This document shows, one piece after another, positions 41,020 to 50,063 of a DNA stretch of 64,000 nt. The notes beneath the pieces were generated by a model. The model was not told the origin of the DNA. It did no database searches and saw nothing but the letters and a program-made list of their open reading frames with translations. The stretch's first letter is position 1; each line of letters opens with the position of its first letter. Made by a program: the position numbers and the translations under genes. Source of the DNA: Microbacterium terregens (GTDB lineage Bacteria; Actinomycetota; Actinomycetes; Actinomycetales; Microbacteriaceae); the NCBI RefSeq assembly GCF_039534975.1, contig NZ_BAAAWH010000001.1, positions 620,001 to 684,000 of the forward strand, read 5' to 3'.

Positions 41020-41970
41020 CTATCCGGTTGATCCGGCAGCTCTGACGCTGTCCACGACCCCGAGGATCGCGGCCGTCACAAGCGCAGGCTGCTCGACCGG
41101 GATACCGTGCCCGCTGTCGGTGTTGGTGATGTGCTCGGCGTGCAACGCCTGCGCGAGCGCGGCTTGGGCTGCGACCCAGCCGGGCCACGTCGATTCACCG
41201 GGTGTGACCTGCAGGTCCCACGGATGATCCGAAGAGAGCACGACCACGGGAATGTCGGGCAGCGCTGCGACCGCCCGCAGTTCCGAGATGCTCGGCTCGT
41301 ACGCCGGCACCTCCGAGCCGAGCGCGTCTCCGCTCGCCGCGATCAGGGCCATCCACCGCGCCCATTGGTCGGGTGAGAACGTCTCGGCGAGGTACTCGCT
41401 GGCCGAGTCGACGAGGACGAGTCCGGCGACTTCGGCAGGATGCGTCCGTGCGAAGTCCTGCCCGATCAAGCCGCCCCAGGACAGCCCCACGACAACGTAC
41501 GGACCGGGCTCGGCGGCGGCATCCATCGCCTTCGCCAGATCGTCCGCGCTCTGGCGCGCGGTGGTCGGCTGGGCGACAACGGTCGAGGGGGAGAGCGCGC
41601 CCGACGCCCGGGTCGTTCCCGGCCGATCGTAGGAGCACACCCGCGTTGTCCGGGAGAGTTCGTCGAAGGTGGACACGGCATCCGGATCCGCGTCCGGGAG
41701 CAGCGTGTCCCATTCGTCGGCCGCGCCTCGCGTCCCTGAGATGAGCAGCACGGTGGGCGAGCCCGTGCCGGCGCACCGCAGGAACACGGCGCGGTCACCC
41801 CCGATGTCGACCAATTCCTCCGCCGCAGCGCTCTCGCCGCTCGGCGAGGCGCTCGAGCTGGGCGTCACGGGCGACGCACCCGAGCCGCCACACGCCGTCA
41901 GCGTCAGCAGAAGAGCGGATGCCGCGGCAAGCGTTGTGACCGACCACGCTCTTCCACGCCTCAGTTCCAT
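41020..41970 (-). CDS. Secreted lipoprotein alpha/beta hydrolase
   Basis: 316 residues. A signal peptide ends in lipobox LTAC near residue 24-27 and is followed by a Ser/Pro-rich linker, so the enzyme is anchored outside the membrane. The hydrolase domain has LISGTRGAADEW, CSYDRPGTTRAS, nucleophile GLSWGG and a C-terminal DSGHGIPVEQP with the catalytic His. This resembles secreted actinobacterial esterases or peptidases. No operon partner is present. Confidence 0.88.
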   Translation of the reverse strand: MELRRGRAWSVTTLAAASALLLTLTACGGSGASPVTPSSSASPSGESAAAEELVDIGGDRAVFLRCAGTGSPTVLLISGTRGAADEWDTLLPDADPDAVSTFDELSRTTRVCSYDRPGTTRASGALSPSTVVAQPTTARQSADDLAKAMDAAAEPGPYVVVGLSWGGLIGQDFARTHPAEVAGLVLVDSASEYLAETFSPDQWARWMALIAASGDALGSEVPAYEPSISELRAVAALPDIPVVVLSSDHPWDLQVTPGESTWPGWVAAQAALAQALHAEHITNTDSGHGIPVEQPALVTAAILGVVDSVRAAGSTG

Positions 41971-42122
41971 GGAGACATCATCTTCCTCCCTGGCCTTCGC
42001 CGCACCGGGGCTGCGAACGCCGACCAGCCAGGACGACGACGCCGGAGCCGGCGCATGAGGTTCGGCCGGACAAAATACGGCATCCGGCCCACACCCCCGC
42101 AGAGGAGATTTACCCTCTCGTC

Positions 42123-43514
42123 ATGAGATCATCGCCTTCTGCGATCGCCACGACCGGTGAGCTGCGCGCGTCGGGTCACACCTACCGCCCGCTGCGCGTC
42201 GAACTGCGCGAGAACCTCCTGGCGGCGCTGGCCGATGAGCGCGCCCCGTGGCCCGGCATCCACGGGTTCGACACCACGGTGATTCCTCAGCTGGAACGCG
42301 CTCTGCTCGCCGGACACGACGTCGTCCTGCTGGGTGAGCGCGGTCAGGGCAAGACGCGGCTGCTGCGCAGCCTTGCCAGCCTGCTCGACGAGTGGACGCC
42401 GGTCATCGCCGGATCCGAGCTGGGCGAGCACCCCTTCCATCCGGTCACACCCGCGTCAGCTCGACGTGCAGCCGAGCTGGGCGACGATCTCCCGGTGCAG
42501 TGGCGCCATCGCTCAGAGCGATATGTCGAGAAGCTCGCCACCCCCGATACTTCGGTGGCCGACCTCATCGGTGATGTCGATCCGATCAAGGTCGCCGAGG
42601 GCCGCTCGCTCGGCGACCCCGAGACGATCCACTATGGGCTGATCCCGCGCAGCCACCGCGGAATCGTCGCCATCAACGAACTGCCCGATCTCGCCGAGCG
42701 CATTCAGGTGTCCCTGCTGAACGTCATGGAGGAGCGCGACATCCAGATCCGCGGCTACGTGCTGCGCCTCAACCTCGATGTGCTCGTCGTCGCCACCGCG
42801 AACCCTGAGGACTACACCAACCGAGGGCGCATCATCACTCCGCTTCAGGACCGCTTCGGCGCGGAGATCCGCACCCACTACCCGCCGAGCATCGAGGAGG
42901 AGGTGGCGGTCATCCGGCAAGAGGCTGACCTCGTCGCCGCCGTCCCCGCGCACCTGCTCGAGGTGCTGGCGCGCTTCACCCGCAATCTTCGGGAATCGGA
43001 TGCCGTCGACCAGCGTGCCGGTGTCTCGGCGCGCTTCGCCATCGCCGGGGCGGAGACGATCGCTGCGGCGGCCCTGCACCGCGCGACGCGTCAGCACGAA
43101 GAGGTCGGAGTGGCGCGGCCCGTCGACCTCGAGACCGCGGTCGACGTCCTGGGGGGCAAGATCGAGTTCGAGACGGGCGAGGAGGGCCGCGAGCGTGCCA
43201 TCCTCGAGCATCTGCTGCGCACGGCGATCGCCGAGACCGCACGCACCCACCTGCGCGGCATCGACGCGCGCGTGCTCGTGGACGCCCTGCACGACGGTGC
43301 GACGGTGATGACGGGCGAGCAGGTTCCCGCCGCCGCTGTGCTCGCGGCGATGCCGGTGCTCGGCGAGTCCGATCTGTACGACGAGGTGGCAGACCGGCTC
43401 GAGGCGCAGACGCCCGGGGAGCGGGCCGGAGCGCTCGAGCTCTTGCTCGAGATGCTCTACCTGGAGCGGCGAATCAGCAAGGACAGTGCCGCCGGAGAGA
43501 CCGCCTATGGCTGA
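42123..43514 (+). CDS. MoxR-family AAA+ ATPase (magnesium-chelatase-like)
   Basis: 463 residues. Walker A GERGQGKTRLL near residue 76, Walker B-like GIVAINELPDL near 182, and the ChlI-type VVATANPEDYTNRGRIITPLQDRF. The helical lid follows. MoxR ATPases act as chaperones that activate or assemble protein complexes together with a VWA-domain partner. The gene is followed by such a partner 45 bases downstream. The client protein is unknown. A true magnesium chelatase is unlikely because no BchH-like gene is nearby. Confidence 0.92.
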   Translation: MRSSPSAIATTGELRASGHTYRPLRVELRENLLAALADERAPWPGIHGFDTTVIPQLERALLAGHDVVLLGERGQGKTRLLRSLASLLDEWTPVIAGSELGEHPFHPVTPASARRAAELGDDLPVQWRHRSERYVEKLATPDTSVADLIGDVDPIKVAEGRSLGDPETIHYGLIPRSHRGIVAINELPDLAERIQVSLLNVMEERDIQIRGYVLRLNLDVLVVATANPEDYTNRGRIITPLQDRFGAEIRTHYPPSIEEEVAVIRQEADLVAAVPAHLLEVLARFTRNLRESDAVDQRAGVSARFAIAGAETIAAAALHRATRQHEEVGVARPVDLETAVDVLGGKIEFETGEEGRERAILEHLLRTAIAETARTHLRGIDARVLVDALHDGATVMTGEQVPAAAVLAAMPVLGESDLYDEVADRLEAQTPGERAGALELLLEMLYLERRISKDSAAGETAYG

Positions 43515-43559
43515 GCGCACTCGAGCGACGCGGATGACTCGAACAGGCGGCATCCGCTG

Positions 43560-45602
43560 ATGGTGCGCGGGTTCCATCGGGTCCCCCCGCATACCACCCG
43601 GTACGGACGATACGCCGGCGGGCCGGACCCGCTCGCCCCGCCCGTCCCGGTGCAGGAAGCGCTGGAGGCGATCGGGCGCGATGTCATGTCCGGAACTTCG
43701 GCCGAGCGCGCCGTGCGCGAATACCTGCGCCGCGGCGCCCGCGATCAGCAGGGTCTCGACGACCTGGCCCGACGGGTGCGCGAGCGTCGCGCAGACCTGG
43801 TGCGGCGGCACCGGCTCGGCGGCACACTGGACGAAGTGCGACAACTCCTGGACCGCGCAGTGCTCGAGGAGCGCAAGCACCTCGTCCGCGACGTCGACAT
43901 CGACGACGACGTCCGAGCGTTCGCCGAGATGCGGCTCGAGAATCTGCCCCCCAGCACGGCGGCGGCCGTGAACGACCTGTCCGACTACGAGTGGCGAAGC
44001 CCCGCGGCGCGTTCCGACTACGAGCGGATCAAGGAGCTGCTCGGCCGCGAGCTGCTGGACCAGCGATTCGCCGGGATGAAGAGCGCCCTCGAGAGTGCGA
44101 CGGATGCCGATCGCCGAGCGGTCCGCGACATGCTCGGTGACCTGAACGACCTGCTCGAAAAGCGCCGGCTCGGAGAGGACACCGCCGGGGACTTCGACGA
44201 GTTCACGCGGAAGCACGGCGAGCAGTTCCCCGAGAATCCTCAGAATCTCGACGAGCTGCTGGACACCCTCGCGGAGCGTTCCGCCGCGGCCCAGCGGATG
44301 CTCAACTCCATGACTCCCGAGCAGCAGGACGAACTGATGAATCTCGCCGCCCAGGCGTTCGGATCGCCGGAGCTGATGCAGTCCTTGTCACGCCTCGACG
44401 ACAACCTGCGTTCGTTGCGACCCGACGAGGACTGGAGCGGTTCGGCATCCTTCTCGGGCGACGAGCCGACCGGTCTCGGTGAGGCGACGGGAATCATGCA
44501 GGAGCTCTCCGACCTCGACTCGCTGTCCGACCAGCTGGGCCAGTCCTATCCCGGAGCCCGGATGGACGACATCGACGTGGATGCGCTCGGGCGCCTCGTC
44601 GGCGATGATGCCGCAGTCAGCGCCCGCGCCCTGCGCGACCTCGAACAGGAACTGAAGGACACCGGGATGCTGCATCGGGCATCCGACGGGGCGCTGCGGC
44701 TCACTCCCCGCGCGATGCGGCAACTCGGTCGTGCGCTGCTGCGGGACATCGCCACGCGTCAGTCCGGGCGCGGCGGCCGCCGTGAGACGCGTCACGCCGG
44801 GGCCGCGGGCGACCGCACCGGGTCGACGAGGGAGTGGGCGTTCGGCGACACCGAGGCCTGGGACATTCCGCGGACGGTGTCCAACGCCGTCCTGCGAACG
44901 GTCGCGTCCGGCGCAGATGCGTCAGCCGGAGTGCGGCTCGAGACACGCGATGTCGCGGTGGTCGAAACCGAAGAACGCACGCAGGCGGCGGTCGCGCTGC
45001 TCGTCGACACCTCGTTCTCGATGGCGATGGACGGGCGGTGGGTGCCGATGAAGCGCACCGCTCTGGCCCTGCATCACCTCATCTCCACGCGTTTCCGCGG
45101 CGACAGGCTTCAGCTGATCGCGTTCGCCCGGCACGCGGAGGTGACCGATATCGAGCAGCTGACGGCCAAGGATGCCGTGTGGGACAAGGGCACGAACCTG
45201 CACCATGCTCTTCTTCTCGCTCAACGGCACTTCCGCCGCAACCCCACCGCGCAGCCCGTCCTGCTGATCGTCACCGACGGTGAGCCGACGTCGCATCTGG
45301 ATCCGGACGGCTCCGTGTACTTCGCCTACCCCCCGGACCCGCGCACAGTGGCGCTCACCGTGCGTGAACTCGACACGGTGCAGCGACTCGGCGCGCAGAC
45401 GACATTCTTCCGGCTGGGGGACGACCCCGGCCTGGCTCGGTTCATCGACGCGCTCGCCCGCCGCGCAGGAGGACACGTGGTCGCACCGGAACTCGATGAT
45501 CTCGGACGAGCCGTCGTGGAGAGCTACCTCGGGTCCCGCCACACCGGGCGCGGGTCACCCGAGGACTTCGGCGAGTTGCTCCGCGGCAGATCCTGGTGGT
45601 GA
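43560..45602 (+). CDS. VWA-domain protein, partner of the MoxR ATPase
   Basis: 680 residues. The N-terminal 450 are mostly charged helices, including EYLRRGARDQQGLDDLARR and repeated leucine-rich segments, probably coiled. The C-terminal von Willebrand A domain has a complete MIDAS: DTSFS, the threonine in DKGTNLHHALL and TDGEP. It has no signal peptide, so it works in the cytoplasm with the upstream AAA+ protein. The pair resembles ChlI/ChlD-type MoxR-VWA modules linked to stress tolerance or metal-complex assembly. Confidence 0.9.
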   Translation: MVRGFHRVPPHTTRYGRYAGGPDPLAPPVPVQEALEAIGRDVMSGTSAERAVREYLRRGARDQQGLDDLARRVRERRADLVRRHRLGGTLDEVRQLLDRAVLEERKHLVRDVDIDDDVRAFAEMRLENLPPSTAAAVNDLSDYEWRSPAARSDYERIKELLGRELLDQRFAGMKSALESATDADRRAVRDMLGDLNDLLEKRRLGEDTAGDFDEFTRKHGEQFPENPQNLDELLDTLAERSAAAQRMLNSMTPEQQDELMNLAAQAFGSPELMQSLSRLDDNLRSLRPDEDWSGSASFSGDEPTGLGEATGIMQELSDLDSLSDQLGQSYPGARMDDIDVDALGRLVGDDAAVSARALRDLEQELKDTGMLHRASDGALRLTPRAMRQLGRALLRDIATRQSGRGGRRETRHAGAAGDRTGSTREWAFGDTEAWDIPRTVSNAVLRTVASGADASAGVRLETRDVAVVETEERTQAAVALLVDTSFSMAMDGRWVPMKRTALALHHLISTRFRGDRLQLIAFARHAEVTDIEQLTAKDAVWDKGTNLHHALLLAQRHFRRNPTAQPVLLIVTDGEPTSHLDPDGSVYFAYPPDPRTVALTVRELDTVQRLGAQTTFFRLGDDPGLARFIDALARRAGGHVVAPELDDLGRAVVESYLGSRHTGRGSPEDFGELLRGRSWW

Positions 45603-45668
45603 CGGTGGGGCAAGGCCGTAGGCACGAGCACGGACGATCGCGGACACGGGAGGATGTGCAGTTTCGGG

Positions 45669-46466
45669 TCATGCCGTGACATCGCGCCGTTGCAGAGCCT
45701 CCGCGCTCGCCGCGATCACGACGGCGGACGCTGCCCACAACACGGCGAGCCCGAGCGCATCCGCCCCGTCGGAGAGCGGCGGCCGGTGATACGCCCACGA
45801 ATACGGCGAGAGGATGCGCAGCCACTGCGCATCGGGAACCTGATTGGCGACCGCGTTGAGGGCGTAGCCGACGACGGCGATCCCGGCGCCGGCCGCCGTT
45901 GCCCAGGATCTCCGGCCGGTGAGAGCGCCGACCAGCAGAGCGGTGCCTCCGCCGAGCAGCGTCAGTCCCAGCAGTGCCGCCGTCGCGGCAACGATGTTCG
46001 CCGGGTCGATTTTCAGCTGCGACGGCACGTTCAGCAGCGCCACGATCATGCCGGCCACAGCGGTGAGCCACAGCAGGCGGACGAGCAGGGCCAGCGCCGC
46101 CTGTAGCGCGTAGGAACGCCGCCCGATGCCGTGGGCGAGGTCCAGTTCGAGGCGCCCCGACTCTTCGGCGCCCGCCACCGCGCTCGCTCCCCACGAGGTC
46201 GCCGCGATCGTCACCAGCACGAACCCGACGAGTCCGTAGAACGTGGCCTGCGCGTAGCCGGCACCCGTTCCGATCTGCTCATAGCCGAGTGCGGAGACCA
46301 GTTCCGGGGGCAGGCCGTCGATGATCTGCTGCAGCTGGTCGTTGCCGCCGATGCTGGGATACAGGGGAAGGTACAGGGCCAGGGCCGCCGTGATTCCCAG
46401 CGTCCATCCGAGCAGCCCGCGCCACGACTCCCGGAGCGTGCGCCGGAAGAGGGGCAGCTTACGCAC
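45669..46466 (-). CDS. ABC exporter permease (ABC-2 type)
   Basis: 265 residues from a GTG preceded by GGAGGAGGGCG, overlapping the ATPase stop by eight bases. Six hydrophobic segments fit an ABC-2 permease with a large external loop after the first helix (SIGGNDQLQQIIDGLPPELV). Together with the upstream ATPase it forms an export pump, possibly for drugs or peptides. A longer frame from 46517 exists but lies wholly inside the ATPase gene. Confidence 0.85.
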   Translation of the reverse strand: MRKLPLFRRTLRESWRGLLGWTLGITAALALYLPLYPSIGGNDQLQQIIDGLPPELVSALGYEQIGTGAGYAQATFYGLVGFVLVTIAATSWGASAVAGAEESGRLELDLAHGIGRRSYALQAALALLVRLLWLTAVAGMIVALLNVPSQLKIDPANIVAATAALLGLTLLGGGTALLVGALTGRRSWATAAGAGIAVVGYALNAVANQVPDAQWLRILSPYSWAYHRPPLSDGADALGLAVLWAASAVVIAASAEALQRRDVTA

Positions 46467-47391
46467 GACCGCCCTCCTCCTCGCTTGCGCCGTAGAGGCG
46501 GAGGACGGATTCCTCAAGGTCGGGTTCCTCCACGGTGAGGTCGGATACCCGGTGCCGCGCGAGCGCTTTGATCACCGGATCGATGTCGCCCTCGATCGTT
46601 GCCGTCACGCGAACCGAGCCGCCCGGGTGCGCCGCCACGTGCAGATCGCTCAGCTGGCCCAGCGGGCGCAGCTCGACGTCGAGGATCCCGGGATCGGCAT
46701 CCACAAGTCCGACACTGAGCCGCCGGACCGCTGCCAGGCGGAGGGATGCGACGTTCCCGTGCGCGACGATACGCCCCGCGCTCAGCACGGCGACGGCATC
46801 CGCGGTCTGCTGTATCTCGCTGAGCACGTGCGAGCTCAGCAGCACCGTCTGACCGGCGGCTCGAGCCTGCCGCACCATCTCGAGGAACTCCCGTTGGACA
46901 AGCGGATCCAGCCCGCTGGTCGGCTCATCGAGCACGAGCAGCTCGGGCTTGTGCATGAACGCCTGCACCAGTCCGAGTTTCTGCTTGTTGCCCTTCGACA
47001 GGGTCCGCACGGGCCTGGTCAGGTCCAGACCGAGACGCTCGGCGAGTTCGTCTCGTGCGCCAGGCGCGACCGGCCCGGACACCTGCGCGTAGAAGTCGAG
47101 AAGACGCCTGCCGGTGACGCGGCCTTCGAGCCGGAGGTCTCCGGGCACGAAGCCGATCCGGCGCCGCAGGGCCGGCCCGCCGCGCCTCGGATCGGACCCG
47201 AGCACGCGCGCGACACCCCCGGAGGGGCGGATGATGTCCAGCAGCATTCGCAGTGTCGTGGTCTTGCCGGCTCCGTTCGGACCGATCAGGCCGAAGACCG
47301 TGCCGGGTTCGACAGTGAGGTCGAGGGCGTGCACTGCCGTGCGACGTCCGTACCGCTTGTGCAGTTGCGAAGTCTGAATGGCAGGGGTCAT
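46459..47391 (-). CDS. ABC exporter ATP-binding protein
   Basis: 310 residues from the second of two close ATGs (47391), which is better spaced from GAGAGGAG. Walker A GPNGAGKTTTLRML, signature LSKGNKQKLG (a K-rich variant of LSGGQ), Walker B LLVLDEPTSGLDP and the H-loop SSHVLSE are all visible. A C-terminal beta domain of about 90 residues follows. It is co-transcribed with the ABC-2 permease. The substrate is unknown. Confidence 0.92.
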   Translation of the reverse strand: MTPAIQTSQLHKRYGRRTAVHALDLTVEPGTVFGLIGPNGAGKTTTLRMLLDIIRPSGGVARVLGSDPRRGGPALRRRIGFVPGDLRLEGRVTGRRLLDFYAQVSGPVAPGARDELAERLGLDLTRPVRTLSKGNKQKLGLVQAFMHKPELLVLDEPTSGLDPLVQREFLEMVRQARAAGQTVLLSSHVLSEIQQTADAVAVLSAGRIVAHGNVASLRLAAVRRLSVGLVDADPGILDVELRPLGQLSDLHVAAHPGGSVRVTATIEGDIDPVIKALARHRVSDLTVEEPDLEESVLRLYGASEEEGGRA

Positions 47392-47404
47392 ACCCATGCT
47401 CCTC

Positions 47405-47566
47405 TCACGACGCTTCGCGCCGAGTCCGGACGGACGCTCGGCGAGATCGCATGTCTCTGGCGATCGCCCGCGCTGCTGCTCGCGCGTCGAGACCGATGCG
47501 TCCCAAAGACGCGGCGACCGTGAGCCCGGCCGGTCCGGCTGCGACGACGAGCACTTCGACATGCAT
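47405..47566 (-). pseudogene. N-terminal fragment of an FAD-dependent oxidoreductase
   Basis: A 53-residue frame starting MHVEVLVVAAGPAGLTVAASLGRIG matches the first beta-alpha-beta unit of aromatic-ring hydroxylases (consensus GAGPAGL; here AAGPAGL), then loses similarity and stops. The remaining 450 residues are missing. It sits directly between the ABC ATPase start and the PadR promoter. I read it as a deletion remnant; a genuine small protein is less likely. Confidence 0.6.
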
Positions 47567-47634
47567 GCTTCCCCCGACTGGAACGCTAGCGCGGGGGCCG
47601 GTGCCCGTCGAGCGGGTCGCCGCTCGTGGTCCAA

Positions 47635-47661
47635 CCACTAATATGTGTTGCTATCTAGTGG
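47635..47661. promoter_or_regulatory. Operator-like inverted repeat upstream of PadR
   Basis: CCACTA (47635-47640) and TAGTGG (47656-47661) form an inverted repeat with a 15-base AT-rich spacer; the related word CTACTGGTA follows at 47679-47687. The AT-rich stretch before the PadR gene probably contains promoter and operator. Confidence 0.5.
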
Positions 47662-47719
47662 TAGTCAGTGTTACCGTCTACTGGTACACAGTGACACAGA
47701 GTAGAACGGACGGTGGGTG

Positions 47720-48049
47720 ATGGGCAGCCAGATGACCGAGATGCTCAAGGGCACACTCGAAGGCATCGTGCTCGCGATTCTGGACGTGCGCCCTGCGTAC
47801 GGCTACGAGATCACGGCACGTCTTCGCGATCAGGGTTTCACCGACCTCGTCGAAGGCACGATCTACGCCCTGCTCGTGCGCATCGAGCAGCGCGGATTCG
47901 TGGATGTGGAGAAGGTCCCCTCCGAGAAGGGGCCGCCGCGGAAGGTGTACTCGATCAACGCGCAAGGGCGCGGACAGCTCGACGAATTCTGGAGGACCTG
48001 GAGCTTCCTCGCAGAACGTATCGGACAGCTCCACGAAGGAGAGAAGTGA
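47720..48049 (+). CDS. PadR-family transcriptional regulator
   Basis: 109 residues. The PadR winged helix is clear: LKGTLEGIVLAILDVRPAYGYEITARLRDQGF, TIYALLVRIEQRGFVDVEK and SEKGPPRKVYSINAQGR. The gene may start at this ATG or one codon earlier at GTG 47717. It heads an operon with a DUF1048 protein and an ABC exporter, a common actinobacterial arrangement in which PadR represses the pump until a drug or dye binds. The inducing ligand is unknown. Confidence 0.93.
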   Translation: MGSQMTEMLKGTLEGIVLAILDVRPAYGYEITARLRDQGFTDLVEGTIYALLVRIEQRGFVDVEKVPSEKGPPRKVYSINAQGRGQLDEFWRTWSFLAERIGQLHEGEK

Positions 48050-48051
48050 TC

Positions 48052-48423
48052 ATGGTTGCGAAATGGATCGAGGCCCTCACCGGGTCCCTGGAGCAGAAGA
48101 AGCAGTACAAGCAGGACAGGGCCCGTATCGAGGCCCTTCCTGAGCCGTACGCAACCGCCGCGAAGGCGACTCATCGGTATCTGCTGGTGTCCGGGGGCAT
48201 CACCGACGGGGACACGCTCGTCACGATGTTCGGCGACCTGGCTGACCTGTGGGAGCGCGCCGCCGTCGACGGCACGCCGCTGCGTGACATCGTCGGCGAC
48301 GATCCGGTCGAATTCGCCGAGACCTTCGCGCAGGCGTACTCCGGCAAGCAGTGGATCGACAAGGAGCGCGCTCGGCTGAACAAGGCGATCGCGGACGCGG
48401 AGCGAGGAGGAGGAGAGCAATGA
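48052..48423 (+). CDS. DUF1048 family protein
   Basis: 123 residues, mainly helical, beginning MVAKWIEALTGSLEQKKQYKQDRARIEALP, the DUF1048 pattern. GAAGGAGAG precedes the ATG, and the gene starts two bases after the PadR stop. DUF1048 genes recur between PadR regulators and ABC exporters; their function is not established. It overlaps the next gene's start by four bases. Confidence 0.88.
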   Translation: MVAKWIEALTGSLEQKKQYKQDRARIEALPEPYATAAKATHRYLLVSGGITDGDTLVTMFGDLADLWERAAVDGTPLRDIVGDDPVEFAETFAQAYSGKQWIDKERARLNKAIADAERGGGEQ

Positions 48424-49235
48424 CCTCGGATGCTGCGATCCGGGTGATGGATCTGCAGAAGTCCTTCAAGGACGTGGACGTGCTGCGCGGCGTCGACTTC
48501 GACGTGGCCCCGGGCAGCATCTTCGCCCTGCTCGGCTCGAACGGCGCCGGCAAGACCACCGTCGTGCGGATCCTGTCCACCCTTCTGAAACAGGATGCCG
48601 GTTCCGCCGCCGTGAGCGGCTTCGACGTCGCGACGCAACCGCAGAAGGTGCGGGAGTCGATCAGCCTCACGGGGCAGTTCGCGGCCGTCGACGAAATCCT
48701 CAGCGGGCGGGAGAACCTCGTGCTGGTCGCTCGGCTTCGGCACCTCAAGGATCCCGGGGCGATCGCGGACGACCTGCTCGCCCGGTTCGCGCTGACCGAG
48801 GCAGGGGGTCGGCGGGTGGCGACCTATTCCGGTGGGATGCGGCGGCGCCTCGACATCGCGATGAGCCTCATCGGGAATCCGGACGTCATCTTCCTCGACG
48901 AGCCGACCACCGGCCTGGACCCGCAGGCGCGCCTGGAGGTGTGGCAGACCGTCAGGGAACTCGCCAGCAGGGGAACGACGGTGCTGCTCACGACGCAGTA
49001 CCTGGATGAGGCGGAACAGCTCGCCGACCAGATCGCGATCCTTCACCAGGGCCGGATCATCGTGAACGGCACTCTCGCCGAGCTCAAGCAGCTTCTGCCT
49101 CCGGCGAAGGTCGAGTACATCGAGAAGCAGCCCAGCCTCGAAGAGGTCTTCCTCGCGATCGTCGGCGAAGGCGACGAGAGCGTCAGCGAGGACACCGCAG
49201 GCGCCGCGCGGACAACCAGGAAGGAACGATCATGA
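48420..49235 (+). CDS. ABC exporter ATP-binding protein (DrrA-like)
   Basis: 271 residues. Walker A GSNGAGKTTVVRIL, signature YSGGMRRRLDIAMSL, Walker B VIFLDEPTTGLDPQAR and the H-loop-like TTQYLDEAEQLADQI place it in the DrrA/daunorubicin-resistance group. The ATG overlaps the DUF1048 stop (ATGA). It drives the permease encoded next. The role is export of a hydrophobic compound; the substrate is unknown. Confidence 0.94.
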   Translation: MTSDAAIRVMDLQKSFKDVDVLRGVDFDVAPGSIFALLGSNGAGKTTVVRILSTLLKQDAGSAAVSGFDVATQPQKVRESISLTGQFAAVDEILSGRENLVLVARLRHLKDPGAIADDLLARFALTEAGGRRVATYSGGMRRRLDIAMSLIGNPDVIFLDEPTTGLDPQARLEVWQTVRELASRGTTVLLTTQYLDEAEQLADQIAILHQGRIIVNGTLAELKQLLPPAKVEYIEKQPSLEEVFLAIVGEGDESVSEDTAGAARTTRKERS

Positions 49236-49996
49236 CCGCTACGCACTTCCTCCCCGACACCACCGTCCTGACCGGGCGGTCGCTGCGTCACATCCTGCGC
49301 AGCCCGGACACCATCATCACGACGGCGGTCACGCCGGTCGCGCTCATGCTGCTGTTCGTCTTCGTCTTCGGTGGAGCCATCGACACCGGGTCGTATTCGT
49401 ATATCGACTACATGCTGCCCGGCATCCTGCTGATCACGATTGCATCGGGCATCGCGTACACGGCCTACCGGCTCTTCCTCGATCTGCAGGGCGGGATCTT
49501 CGAACGCTTCCAGTCCATGCCGATCGCACGGTCGAGCGCGCTGTGGGCGCACGTACTGACCTCGCTGGTTGCGAACCTGATCTCGCTCACGATCGTCGTG
49601 GGTGTGGCCTTCATCCTGGGCTTCCGCACCGGGGCGAGTGTGCTGGGCTGGCTCGCGGTGGCCGGCATCCTGATCCTGTTCACGCTGGCGCTGACCTGGA
49701 TCGCCGTGATCGCGGGGCTCTCGGCCAAGACGGTGGACGGCGCGAGCGCGTTCTCGTATCCGCTCATCTTCCTGCCGTTCATCAGCTCGGCCTTCGTGCC
49801 CACCGACACGATGCCCGCTCCCGTCGCGTGGTTCGCCGAGAATCAGCCGGTGACGCCCATCGTCAACACGATCCGCGACATCTTCGCCCAGCAGCCCGTC
49901 GGCACCGACATCTGGCTCGCGCTGGCCTGGTGCCTCGGCATCCTGATCGTCGCGTACTTCGCCGCGATGGCGATCTACCGGCGCAAGATCAGCTGA
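49232..49996 (+). CDS. ABC exporter permease (DrrB-like)
   Basis: 254 residues, ABC-2 type with six hydrophobic segments. The opening TVLTGRSLRHILRSPDTIITTAVTPVALMLLFVFVFGG and the loop FQSMPIARSSALWAHVL are typical of DrrB-like permeases. The start overlaps the ATPase stop. It closes the PadR operon; a GC-rich hairpin follows at 50009-50035. Confidence 0.93.
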   Translation: MTATHFLPDTTVLTGRSLRHILRSPDTIITTAVTPVALMLLFVFVFGGAIDTGSYSYIDYMLPGILLITIASGIAYTAYRLFLDLQGGIFERFQSMPIARSSALWAHVLTSLVANLISLTIVVGVAFILGFRTGASVLGWLAVAGILILFTLALTWIAVIAGLSAKTVDGASAFSYPLIFLPFISSAFVPTDTMPAPVAWFAENQPVTPIVNTIRDIFAQQPVGTDIWLALAWCLGILIVAYFAAMAIYRRKIS

Positions 49997-50008
49997 CCGC
50001 AGAGCAAA

Positions 50009-50035
50009 GGGTCCGGCCCCGTGGGGGTCGGACCC
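50009..50035 (+). terminator. GC-rich hairpin after the PadR operon
   Basis: GGGTCCGGCCCC (50009-50020) pairs with GGGGTCGGACCC (50024-50035) with one G-T mismatch and a three-base loop. No T tract follows, so termination efficiency is uncertain. Confidence 0.5.
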
Positions 50036-50063
50036 CGAGCGGCGGGCCGGATAGGGTGCAGGT

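Noticed and set aside
42513..44216. Long minus-strand open frame opposite MoxR and VWA genes
   Set aside because: The plus-strand genes carry complete Walker and MIDAS motifs; the antisense frame is rich in Arg, His, Val and Asp shadow codons without family features.
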